Positions 1 to 6,061 of a stretch of DNA of 9,560 bases are shown here, piece by piece. Both the position numbers and the translations under genes were made by a program. This DNA comes from Clostridiales bacterium UBA7044 (GTDB lineage: Bacteria; Bacillota; Clostridia; Oscillospirales; Oscillospiraceae): contig DLAP01000006.1 in NCBI GenBank assembly GCA_002493965.1, positions 1 to 9,560 on the forward strand, read 5' to 3'. Numbering within the stretch: the stretch's first letter is position 1; each line of letters opens with the position of its first letter. The notes beneath the pieces are model-generated. The model had not been told where the DNA came from. It searched no databases and saw only the letters and a list, made by a program, of their open reading frames with translations.

Positions 1-1
1 T

Positions 2-22
2 ATGACTGCCAGTGGCAGTCAT
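2..22. repeat. Palindrome with 10-bp arms
   Basis: The arms ATGACTGCCA and TGGCAGTCAT are perfect reverse complements around a single central G at position 12. The dyad lies beyond the terminator of the surface-protein gene, at the window edge. It could be a terminator stem for a gene outside the window, part of a dispersed intergenic repeat, or a protein-binding dyad. Nothing in the window decides between these. Confidence 0.6.
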
Positions 23-40
23 TCCACAATTTTCTCCGGG

Positions 41-56
41 CTGGTTCGCAATGACA
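41..56 (-). repeat. Possible arm of a dispersed REP-like intergenic repeat
   Basis: Read on the minus strand this is TGTCATTGCGAACCAG. It resembles the GTCATTGCGA-type unit that, from memory, recurs between genes in many gut Clostridia, usually opposite a TGG-TGTGGCAATC-type arm. Here the matching second arm is not clear: GTGGAATGAC follows instead, and the palindrome at 2-22 comes next. Only one copy is visible, so the repeat status is an inference. Confidence 0.3.
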
Positions 57-87
57 GCTTTCTTTGGAGACTTTTTGACACGCTGAA

Positions 88-113
88 CCCCCGGCCGCTT
101 GCGCGGCCGGGGG
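88..113 (-). terminator. GC-rich hairpin downstream of the surface-protein gene
   Basis: CCCCCGGCCGC (88-98) pairs perfectly with GCGGCCGGGGG (103-113) around the four-base loop TTGC, giving an 11-bp stem made only of G-C pairs. It begins 32 nt after the stop codon of the surface-protein gene, where a terminator is expected. The run after the stem on the minus strand (TTCAGCGTGTC) is only weakly U-rich, so it is not a textbook intrinsic terminator. It may still pause or end transcription, or protect the mRNA 3' end. Confidence 0.6.
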
Positions 114-145
114 CTGTGAATGATTTCCGTTTTGTCAGCTTTCGC

Positions 146-1816
146 TTACAGAACCTTGCGCTTCTTGTCGTAGAAGTACAGGCCGGTCAGAGCGGCGGCA
201 GACAGGCCCATCACGGTGATGGTCATGAAGATAGCGTCACCAGTCTTGGGGTTGGAGGAGTCAGCAGTGCCGGAGGTCTTCCGGGTGGCGTTGGTCAGCA
301 TCACATTGATGTCAACGCGGCTCTCGTTGCGCATATCGGCCATGCCAGTGATCGTGTCATACTTGTCGTAATCCTTGGACCAGGCTTCTACCCAGTTGCC
401 CTGAGCCAGATACAGGCCGTCATAGACGATACCAGTGCTGTTCTTGGCCTTGTAGTACTTGTCGGTGAGCAGGTTCTTCACTTCGCCCAGGGAGACAGTG
501 CCGTCCTCAGCCAGATCATTGATGTTGATCCGCTTGTCGGGCTCGCCAACCTTGGTGTCCAGGTAAACGTTCAGGACTACGTCGTAGGGGAACTTGTTGT
601 AGTCGGAGCTCTTGGAAGTGTCAATGTAGATGGTGGTATCCTGCTTGACAGTGATGGAGTTCTGACGATCCATGGAGAAGTTGCTGCTGATGCCAAGCTG
701 AGACTTGATGGCGTTCTTCATCTGGTTCACAGTCACAGTGGTGCCGGAGGCCACGTCCATCTTGACAGTGCCCTTGTAAGCGCCGGTCACTTTGATAGTC
801 AGCGTCACATCGTCGTCATCGTTGTTGTTATTGCCGTCATTGGTAACAGTGGCGGTGACTTCCATGTTCTCCTTGACGGTAATGGGAGCCTGGGGATTCA
901 GAGTGAAGGTGAAGTTGGAACGGCCAAGGGCGTTCACGATCTCCTCACGGATTTCAGCCTTCTTCAGCTCGGTGCCAGCGGCCACGGACATCTTCACGGA
1001 GCCAGCGGCATCGCCCTTCAGCCGTACGGTCAGGGTGACATTCTTGCTGTCGCTGCCGGTGTTGCCGCCGTTGTTCTTGGTGATATTGGCGGTCACGGTC
1101 TTGTTCTCATTGAGGGTAAAGGGAGCCTTGGGAGACAGAGTGAAGTCAAAGTTGGAGTTGCCCAGAGCCTTTTCAATGGCCTTCTGGACATCAGCCCGGG
1201 TAATCTTGGTGCCGGGATCCACGGAGATGGTAACGGTCTCGCCAGTGGAAAGGTTTACAGTCAGAGTGACCTTGGAAACCTTCTTCTCAGCAGCGAAGGA
1301 ATACACATACTTGCTGGAGCCTTCCTGAGCGGTTGCCTGGGTGGTGATGATTTCGTACTCACTGCCCTGACCGGCCAGCTTGACCAGCGCGTCGGCCTTG
1401 CTCATGGTAGCGGAAGCCTCACCGGCCTTCACGGAGCCGACGTTGTAGCTCTTTGTGCCAACGCCCTCAACAACCAGCTCGATGACGACGGCGTAAGTCT
1501 CTTCGATGTGCTTCTTCACGGTTACGGTGTAAGTAATGGTATCACCGTCAGTGCTGGGATTCTGTGCGTCAACGACCACAAAGTCGTAGTCGCTGGGCAT
1601 AAACAGCTGCGCGGCGCTGGCTACCCCATCATCGGTGAGCTCGCCGTTCTGAGGCTCGGTGCCCTTATAGGTAGAGACCGTGTTTCCGTCTAAGTCTACA
1701 TACTTAAAAGCGACGTACATGTTGTCAAGTTGTACTGCACTTGCGAACGGAACCACGGAAACCAGCAGGACAGCTACCAGCATCAGGCTCAGCAGCTTCT
1801 TCATTGCAGTTTTCAT
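146..1816 (-). CDS. Secreted cell-wall-anchored repeat protein with NPKTGD sorting signal
   Basis: This 556-residue protein should be exported and attached to peptidoglycan by a sortase. Residues 1-27 are a signal peptide: lysines at 2, 6 and 7, a hydrophobic core, and probable cleavage after ASA. The C-terminus has an LPXTG-like signal NPKTGD (522-527), a membrane segment (about 529-548) and the basic tail KKRK. Between them are three tandem repeats of about 65-70 residues at 183-250, 260-327 and 337-400. Each starts VTLT(V/I) and runs through VxMxVxxGT, a short helix (IxxALGxSNF) and a beta strand ending in a TVTAxITK-like motif. The linkers are GNTGSDSKN and NNNNDDDD. The N-terminal part (28-180) and the segment at 408-515 look like further beta-rich domains. 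The start is fixed by AGGAGG at 1831-1826, nine bases before the ATG. It has its own promoter and is separate from the sugar operon. Ligand and role are unknown; adhesion or a structural surface role is a guess. Confidence 0.9.
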   Translation of the reverse strand: MKTAMKKLLSLMLVAVLLVSVVPFASAVQLDNMYVAFKYVDLDGNTVSTYKGTEPQNGELTDDGVASAAQLFMPSDYDFVVVDAQNPSTDGDTITYTVTVKKHIEETYAVVIELVVEGVGTKSYNVGSVKAGEASATMSKADALVKLAGQGSEYEIITTQATAQEGSSKYVYSFAAEKKVSKVTLTVNLSTGETVTISVDPGTKITRADVQKAIEKALGNSNFDFTLSPKAPFTLNENKTVTANITKNNGGNTGSDSKNVTLTVRLKGDAAGSVKMSVAAGTELKKAEIREEIVNALGRSNFTFTLNPQAPITVKENMEVTATVTNDGNNNNDDDDVTLTIKVTGAYKGTVKMDVASGTTVTVNQMKNAIKSQLGISSNFSMDRQNSITVKQDTTIYIDTSKSSDYNKFPYDVVLNVYLDTKVGEPDKRININDLAEDGTVSLGEVKNLLTDKYYKAKNSTGIVYDGLYLAQGNWVEAWSKDYDKYDTITGMADMRNESRVDINVMLTNATRKTSGTADSSNPKTGDAIFMTITVMGLSAAALTGLYFYDKKRKVL

Positions 1817-1942
1817 TGTTTCTAACCTCCTGATTGAAATTTCATTTTTTTAGAAATGCTGCCGGCTCTCAAGATCTCCTTCATCAGCAGATCGGGGAGT
1901 GCTTCCGGGATTCTTTCGCCCCGGCATCTCTTTCATGGCCCC

Positions 1943-1971
1943 ATTATAGCCCAACCCATCCCACTTGTCAA
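1943..1971 (-). promoter_or_regulatory. Sigma-A promoter of the surface-protein gene
   Basis: On the minus strand TTGACA (1971-1966) and TATAAT (1948-1943) both match the housekeeping consensus exactly and are separated by the ideal 17 bases. Transcription should begin near 1936, giving a leader of about 120 nt before the ATG at 1816. A perfect match suggests strong basal expression of the surface protein. No TG extended -10 is present. Confidence 0.85.
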
Positions 1972-1978
1972 GAGGGAA

Positions 1979-2005
1979 ATTACAAGAAATTACAAAGTAT
2001 TTACA
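1979..2005 (-). promoter_or_regulatory. Three TGTAAW half-sites abutting the -35 box
   Basis: On the minus strand, going towards the promoter, there are TGTAAA (2005-2000), five bases, TGTAAT (1994-1989), four bases, and TGTAAT (1984-1979). The first pair fits the WalR/YycF consensus TGTWAH-N5-TGTWAH exactly. The second and third halves belong to a perfect tandem 10-bp repeat (GAAATTACAA on the plus strand, 1976-1985 and 1986-1995). The sites cover roughly -43 to -69 from the predicted start, where OmpR-family activators or an AT-rich UP element act. The regulator's identity is inferred; the repeats are seen directly. Confidence 0.5.
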
Positions 2006-2038
2006 TTTCTTAATAAACCCTTAAACATCTTAAGAAAT
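2005..2038. repeat. 9-bp inverted repeat upstream of the surface-gene promoter
   Basis: ATTTCTTAA (2005-2013) and TTAAGAAAT (2030-2038) are perfect inverted arms separated by 16 bases. Their centres are about 25 bp apart, so a dimeric protein could meet both on similar faces. The element lies about 70-100 bp upstream of the predicted transcription start. There is no U-tract in a useful position, so an operator is more likely than a terminator. The high A+T of this stretch makes chance partly possible. Confidence 0.35.
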
Positions 2039-2047
2039 TTCTCCGGA

Positions 2048-2119
2048 TTTTTTTCCGGGACGCCCCAATATTTTTTCGATTATTCGCCTATTTTATGACA
2101 TTTTGTAACATTTTGTCGC
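2048..2119. other. Phased T-tracts, probable curved DNA
   Basis: T-tracts begin at 2048, 2071, 2091, 2101 and 2111, roughly in step with the helical repeat. The last three form near-identical 10-bp units starting at 2090, 2100 and 2110 (ATTTTATGAC, ATTTTGTAAC, ATTTTGTCGC). Phased A/T-tracts bend DNA, and bends upstream of promoters often raise activity. On the minus strand, TGTTAC-N4-TGTCAT within the units at 2100-2110 again resembles a tandem OmpR-family site, with one mismatch. Confidence 0.4.
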
Positions 2120-2228
2120 ATCTTGGGGGAATCTGGAAACAGATGTTCGTCGGGGAAAAGCCCGCTCAGAGCCGCGCCAGCGCGCTTCCCGTGTCATTCC
2201 ATGCCCAAAATCGCAGGTGAACGGTCCG

Positions 2229-2473
2229 TCATCTGTGACATGTCCATGCCTTCCCCGCCTGCTCCGGGGCCAGGAACCTGCGGTTGTGCGCGAACAGAAA
2301 ATATCCAATCATGCGCGCCAAACCCAGGAAGAAGACCAAATGTCAATGAAAGAAACCCAATGCTGGCAGACAGCAGGATTTCCCACCGTCTGCCAGCAAG
2401 CGACAAACTGAATATGATAAATACGTCTTCCGCCGGGATCAAGGGGGAATCGGAGCCTCTGCCGGATTTCCAT
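2229..2473 (-). pseudogene. Possible frameshifted remnant of a small membrane protein
   Basis: Read across frames, this stretch gives a protein-like series. It starts MEIRQRLRFP (ATG at 2473). After a CCCCC run it continues in another frame as a hydrophobic piece (EDVFIIFSLSLAGRRW and IGFLSLTF, about 2430-2340). A further frame gives VFFLGLARMIGYFLFA and HNRRFLAPEQAGKAW, ending at TGA 2231-2229. Assembled it would be about 80 residues with two membrane segments and a basic tail, placed 56 nt after the ManA-ROK stop codon. There is no clear ribosome binding site, and reading across frames invites over-interpretation. No family was recognised. Confidence 0.2.
2361..2398 (-). terminator. Perfect 11-bp hairpin, possible end of the sugar operon
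   Basis: TGCTGGCAGAC (2361-2371) and GTCTGCCAGCA (2388-2398) are perfect inverted arms around a 16-base loop. On the minus strand the stem is followed by TTGGGTTTCTTTCATT, a broken U-rich run, which would suit a weak intrinsic terminator about 130 nt after the ManA-ROK stop codon. On the plus strand no U-tract follows, so the minus orientation is preferred. It is the only strong stem seen between the operon and the surface gene. Confidence 0.4.
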
Positions 2474-2529
2474 GACTCCGGTCATCTATGCCGCGTCTGG
2501 GGTAAGCGGAAGGAATCTCCCAATGCCCA

Positions 2530-4359
2530 TCACACCAGATTTGCCGCACCCAGCGTGCCTGCTTTTCGGCCCAGGATTCCGGCCTTGATTTCCGGCATGG
2601 CGGAGTTTTCGCCGCCAAAGGATTTGCTCTGAACACTGTGCTGCAAGGGCTCCAGCCAGGTTTCCCCGAAGGCGGCAAGGTTCCCCCCAATTACGACCGT
2701 CTTTGGATGGAGGATATTCACCAGGTTTACAACGCCGGTGCCAAGCCGGCGGATATAGCTGTCGGCCAATTCCTTCGCCTGATCGCTGCCCTGGCTGGCA
2801 GCTTTCCAGAGCTCTTCCCATTCCATGGGACGTCCCAGCTTTTCCGCTGTTTCCTTGCGCAGGGCGGTACCGGAGACATAAGCCTCCCAGCAGCCCCTCC
2901 GTCCGCAGGAGCAGACCCTACCGCCGTCCTCGATGACCATGTGGCCAAACTCGGCTCCGTCATACAGCTGCCCGTTGTGCACCAGGCCGCTGCCAACGCC
3001 CCGCCCTATGGTGAGCAGCAGAACGTCTTCACAGCCTCTGGCCGCTCCGGCGGCCATTTCTCCCAGAACCGCGCAGTCGGCGTTGTTTGCCACATGAATG
3101 GGAATGGGCAGCTGCTGGGCAAGTAACTCCGCTACCGGGACGTTTTTCCAGCCAAGGTTGTTGGAGTACTTTACTACGCCGTCCTCCACAATCCCGGCCA
3201 CGCCTACGCCTGCGTTGGCGCACAGATCCAGGTCAATATGATTTTCTTCCAGCAGGGTCAGCACCAGATTTCCGGCGTCCCGAATGGCCTGTTCCGGGGA
3301 TTTACCATTGAAGGGGATCTCCCGGTAGGCGGCAAACCGCTGCTGTTCATCCACCAGGCCCACCTTGGTAAACCTGCCTCCGATATCGATTCCAACCCGT
3401 ACCATACCTGGCTTTTCCCGGATGGTGGTGATTAAAGCGTCGCAGCTTCCTTCCACGGTGTAGCTGCCGCTGCCCGCCGGCAGGAAAAAGCTGTCGCCCT
3501 TCCGGTAATCTACCGTTTTCCCGTCACAGGTGATGGTACCAGTTCCGTTCATGATCAAAATGCTTACAAAGGAGGCTTCACCCACAACCCCCTCCACTTT
3601 CCGCATCACATTTCCGTCCAGGTTCAGCTTATCCACGGTGAAATAGTCGCAGTCGGCTACATGGGGATAGCTCTTTCCGCTGCGCAGGATGGGCACACGG
3701 TTGGTCACGGCCAGTGCCTTTTCAATGTGCAGGTCCCGCTTCTTTCCGTCCTTGCCCACTCTGCCATAGTCATACACCCGGTAGGTCACATTGGAATTTT
3801 GCTGAATCTCCGCAATCAAAATCCCGGCGCCGATGGCGTGAATGGTGCCCGATTCAATAAACAGTACGTCTCCCTTCTGGACAGGGACAGCGTTCAGCAC
3901 ATCCAGGAGGGTGTCCTCCTGAATGCGTCTGGCAAATTCCTCCCGGCTGATCTCCTGCTTGAAGCCATAGTACAAAAAGGCGTCAGGTTCGGCGTCCATG
4001 ACGTACCACATTTCCGTTTTCCCGTACTGATGCTCCTGGCTGAGAGCGTACCGGTTGCCCGGATGCACCTGAACCGAAAGGTTCTGCTTGGCATCGATGA
4101 ATTTGACCAGAATGGGGAAGTCCCGGAACCGGCGGCAATGGGTTCCCAGCACCTGGTTTCCCTTGGCCTCAATATATTCGCTCAGGGTTTTCCCCTGATT
4201 CACGCCATTGGCAATGACGGAGGGGCCGTCCGGATGGCAGGACAAAACCCAGGCTTCCGCTAAAATGTCCTTGTCGCTGGGGATGCCGTACTCATCCATC
4301 AGTCTGCGGCCACCCCAGAGGTAATCCTTACAACTGGGGATCAGTTTCAAAATACCCAT
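2530..4359 (-). CDS. manA: Fusion of mannose-6-phosphate isomerase (class I) and a ROK-family domain
   Basis: Residues 1-318 of this 609-residue protein are a Bacillus-type ManA, which interconverts mannose-6-P and fructose-6-P in the cytoplasm. The metal ligands are present: Q97 and H99 in SVQVHP, E116 in GKTE, and H174 in GTIHAIG. EIQQNSNVTYRVYD (184-197) carries the active-site Arg194. Residues 319-609 are a full ROK domain. It has the N-terminal DIGG motif (325-328), NNLGW (400-404), the sugar-contact EFGH (470-473), and the zinc motif CSCGRRGCWE (483-492). Three kinase positions are altered: R329 where DIGGT is usual, R453 where GTG is usual (here GRG), and N426 where the catalytic Asp of NDAN is usual (here NNAD). 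The ROK half may therefore bind sugar without phosphorylating it. The ATG at 4359 is preferred over the GTG at 4368 because AGGTGA lies five bases before it. The gene follows pgcA by 5 nt and is probably the last gene of the operon. The fusion and the ManA activity are well supported; loss of kinase activity is inferred. Confidence 0.9.
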   Translation of the reverse strand: MGILKLIPSCKDYLWGGRRLMDEYGIPSDKDILAEAWVLSCHPDGPSVIANGVNQGKTLSEYIEAKGNQVLGTHCRRFRDFPILVKFIDAKQNLSVQVHPGNRYALSQEHQYGKTEMWYVMDAEPDAFLYYGFKQEISREEFARRIQEDTLLDVLNAVPVQKGDVLFIESGTIHAIGAGILIAEIQQNSNVTYRVYDYGRVGKDGKKRDLHIEKALAVTNRVPILRSGKSYPHVADCDYFTVDKLNLDGNVMRKVEGVVGEASFVSILIMNGTGTITCDGKTVDYRKGDSFFLPAGSGSYTVEGSCDALITTIREKPGMVRVGIDIGGRFTKVGLVDEQQRFAAYREIPFNGKSPEQAIRDAGNLVLTLLEENHIDLDLCANAGVGVAGIVEDGVVKYSNNLGWKNVPVAELLAQQLPIPIHVANNADCAVLGEMAAGAARGCEDVLLLTIGRGVGSGLVHNGQLYDGAEFGHMVIEDGGRVCSCGRRGCWEAYVSGTALRKETAEKLGRPMEWEELWKAASQGSDQAKELADSYIRRLGTGVVNLVNILHPKTVVIGGNLAAFGETWLEPLQHSVQSKSFGGENSAMPEIKAGILGRKAGTLGAANLV

Positions 4360-4364
4360 ACGGT

Positions 4365-4370
4365 TCACCT
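4365..4370 (-). promoter_or_regulatory. Ribosome binding site that sets the ManA-ROK start
   Basis: AGGTGA on the minus strand lies five bases before the ATG at 4359 and overlaps the TGA stop of the mutase gene. A GTG at 4368, forming a GTGA stop-start overlap, lies inside this site and has no purine-rich sequence at a suitable distance upstream. The ATG is therefore the likelier start, with translation coupled to the upstream gene. Confidence 0.65.
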
Positions 4371-6047
4371 CACAACCAGAGCCTTAGCCGTCGCGGTAAG
4401 CTGCTCCAAGGCCGCAAGGGCCGCCGCCTCGCTGTCTTCCCTGACAGACAGATACATTTTCAGCTTCGGCTCCGTGCCGGAGGGCCGCACAATGAGCTTC
4501 CCGTCCCCGCTGAGCCGGAACTCCAGCACGTCGGCAGGGATCAGACCGGTGTCATCGTGTAAATAGTCCACCGCGGATGTGACAGCCCGCCCGGCAATCT
4601 CACAGGGCGGTTCGGTGCGCAGGGCGTTCATCAGCTTCTCCATGGCCTTCATTCCGTCCTGGCCCTCGAAGGCCACACTGATCAGACCGTTGCGGTAATA
4701 GCCAAACTGCTGATACAGCGCATTCACCGCATCCAGCAGGGTCATGCCCCGGGATGCGTACCATGCGGCGCATTCACAGGCTAACATTACGGCGTTCACG
4801 CCGTCCTTGTCCCGCACATGGGTTCCGGAGAGATAGCCATAGCTTTCCTCAAAGCCGAAAATGTAGCGTTCCTTCTGGCATTCCTTTTCCAGCAGACCGA
4901 TCTGCTCTCCGATGTACTTAAAGCCGGTGAGGGTGCGGCGAAGCTCCACACCATAATGGGCCGCCACCGGAGCAGCCATGTCAGTGGACACAATGGTAGT
5001 AACGGCCACCGGACTTTCGGGCATGGTGCCCCGGGCAATCCGGGTGCGGCAGATGTAGTCCAGCAGGATGACGCCCATTTCGTTGCCGGAGATCAGGCGG
5101 TAGCCGCCCTTGCCATCCGGAACCGCCGCGCCCATCCGGTCACAGTCCGGGTCGGTGCCCAGGAGCAGGTCGGGATGAACTTTTTCACACAGGCGCAGGC
5201 CCTCCTCCATGGCTTCCCGGATTTCGGGGTTGGGATAGGGGCAGGTGGGGAAGTTTCCGTCGGGCTTTTCCTGGGCGGGAACCACGGTCAGGTCCTTCAC
5301 ACCCATCTTTGTCAGCAGCATTTTGACGCATTCCAGCCCGGAACCGTTCAGGGGCGTATACATTAGCTTCAGCCGGGACACGTCGTTGCCCGGGCGCAGG
5401 GCCAGCACAGCGCCCACATAATCTTCCAGGCAGGTATCCGGAATCAAGCGGATGGCCCCCGCTTCCACAGCGGAAGAGAAGTCCGTCAGCTTCACACCGT
5501 CAAAACAGTCCGTCTTTTGAATGGCGGAGAGCACCTTGCCCGCCGCCTCCGGGGTGATCTGACAGCCGTCAGGGCCGTAGACCTTATAGCCGTTGTATTT
5601 TGCCGGGTTGTGGCTGGCGGTGACGCAGACGCCCGCGCCGCAGCCATAATACCGGACGGCCCAGCTCAGGGCCGGGGTAGGCTCCAGCCGGGGATAGAGA
5701 TACGCCGTGATGCCGTTGGCGGCCAAGACCCTGGCCGTCTCCCTGGCAAAGCGCTCGCTGCCATTGCGGCTGTCGTAGCCGATGGCGGCGGATTTGGGAA
5801 GGTCCGTCCCATTCAAATAGTCGGCAAGGCCTTGGGTTGCCTTGCGGACGGTGTAAAGATTCATACGGTTGGTGCCTGCGCCCAGAACCCCTCGCAATCC
5901 TCCTGTGCCGAAGGCCAGCTCCCGATAAAACCGGTCGGAAATTTCCTCTGGATTTTCTTTGATCGCTTCCAGCTCCTGGCGGAGGGCTTCGTCCATGTCC
6001 TTCCGATCACACCAGCGCCGATAGCTTTGCAGTATCGCTTCCTCCAT
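4365..6047 (-). CDS. pgcA: Alpha-phosphoglucomutase / phosphomannomutase (PgcA type)
   Basis: This is a cytoplasmic alpha-D-phosphohexomutase that moves phosphate between C1 and C6 of glucose or mannose. All four signatures are intact: the phosphoserine loop TASHNPAKYNGYKVY with Ser145, the magnesium loop DPDCDR (299-304), the sugar-specificity loop GFEESYG (398-404), and the phosphate-binding loop RPSGTEPK (521-528). The early motif FGTGGLRG (46-53) and the 560-residue length fit the B. subtilis PgcA branch rather than the shorter GlmM or ManB branches. The ATG is preceded by AAAGGAG at eight bases. It lies 14 nt after the alpha-galactosidase and 5 nt before ManA-ROK. It could link hexose-1-P, for example from galactose processing, to glycolysis, or act with ManA on mannose phosphates for GDP-mannose. 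Sequence alone does not settle whether glucose or mannose is preferred. Confidence 0.93.
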   Translation of the reverse strand: MEEAILQSYRRWCDRKDMDEALRQELEAIKENPEEISDRFYRELAFGTGGLRGVLGAGTNRMNLYTVRKATQGLADYLNGTDLPKSAAIGYDSRNGSERFARETARVLAANGITAYLYPRLEPTPALSWAVRYYGCGAGVCVTASHNPAKYNGYKVYGPDGCQITPEAAGKVLSAIQKTDCFDGVKLTDFSSAVEAGAIRLIPDTCLEDYVGAVLALRPGNDVSRLKLMYTPLNGSGLECVKMLLTKMGVKDLTVVPAQEKPDGNFPTCPYPNPEIREAMEEGLRLCEKVHPDLLLGTDPDCDRMGAAVPDGKGGYRLISGNEMGVILLDYICRTRIARGTMPESPVAVTTIVSTDMAAPVAAHYGVELRRTLTGFKYIGEQIGLLEKECQKERYIFGFEESYGYLSGTHVRDKDGVNAVMLACECAAWYASRGMTLLDAVNALYQQFGYYRNGLISVAFEGQDGMKAMEKLMNALRTEPPCEIAGRAVTSAVDYLHDDTGLIPADVLEFRLSGDGKLIVRPSGTEPKLKMYLSVREDSEAAALAALEQLTATAKALVVR

Positions 6048-6061
6048 TGCAGATTCTCCTT

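Larger units (their letters stand above)
2120..2529. other. Intergenic stretch without a confident gene
   Basis: This 410-base stretch separates the end of the sugar operon from the control region of the surface-protein gene. It contains a perfect 11-bp hairpin (2361-2398) and possible remains of a small minus-strand membrane-protein gene (2229-2473). Open frames on the plus strand here are rich in Pro, Arg and Ser, have no convincing ribosome binding site, and run into the ROK coding region on the opposite strand, so I do not accept them. Confidence 0.5.

Noticed and set aside
2..1693. 563-codon open frame on the plus strand opposite the surface-protein gene
   Set aside because: It is a shadow of the minus-strand gene. 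The minus-strand protein has a signal peptide, repeats, a sorting signal, a ribosome binding site and a promoter; the plus frame has none of these and is low-complexity Gly/Val/Leu.
1857..1930. Possible riboswitch or attenuator in the surface-gene leader
   Set aside because: Only short pairings were found, such as TGCCGG with CCGGCA and GATCT with AGATC, with no known riboswitch core and no terminator followed by a U-tract.
1850..1936. 28-codon reading frame in the leader of the surface-protein gene
   Set aside because: Its ATG coincides with the predicted transcription start and has no ribosome binding site. A frame this short is likely by chance, and there are no repeated regulatory codons as in an attenuation peptide.
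2123..2632. 169-codon plus-strand frame
   Set aside because: It is Pro/Ser/Arg-rich, has no ribosome binding site or recognisable domain, and runs antisense into the conserved end of the ROK domain.
4360..4368. GTG start for ManA-ROK overlapping the mutase stop
   Set aside because: The GTG lies within AGGTGA, which is itself well placed for the ATG at 4359. The resulting N-terminus MGILKLIPSCKDYLWGG also fits ManA better.
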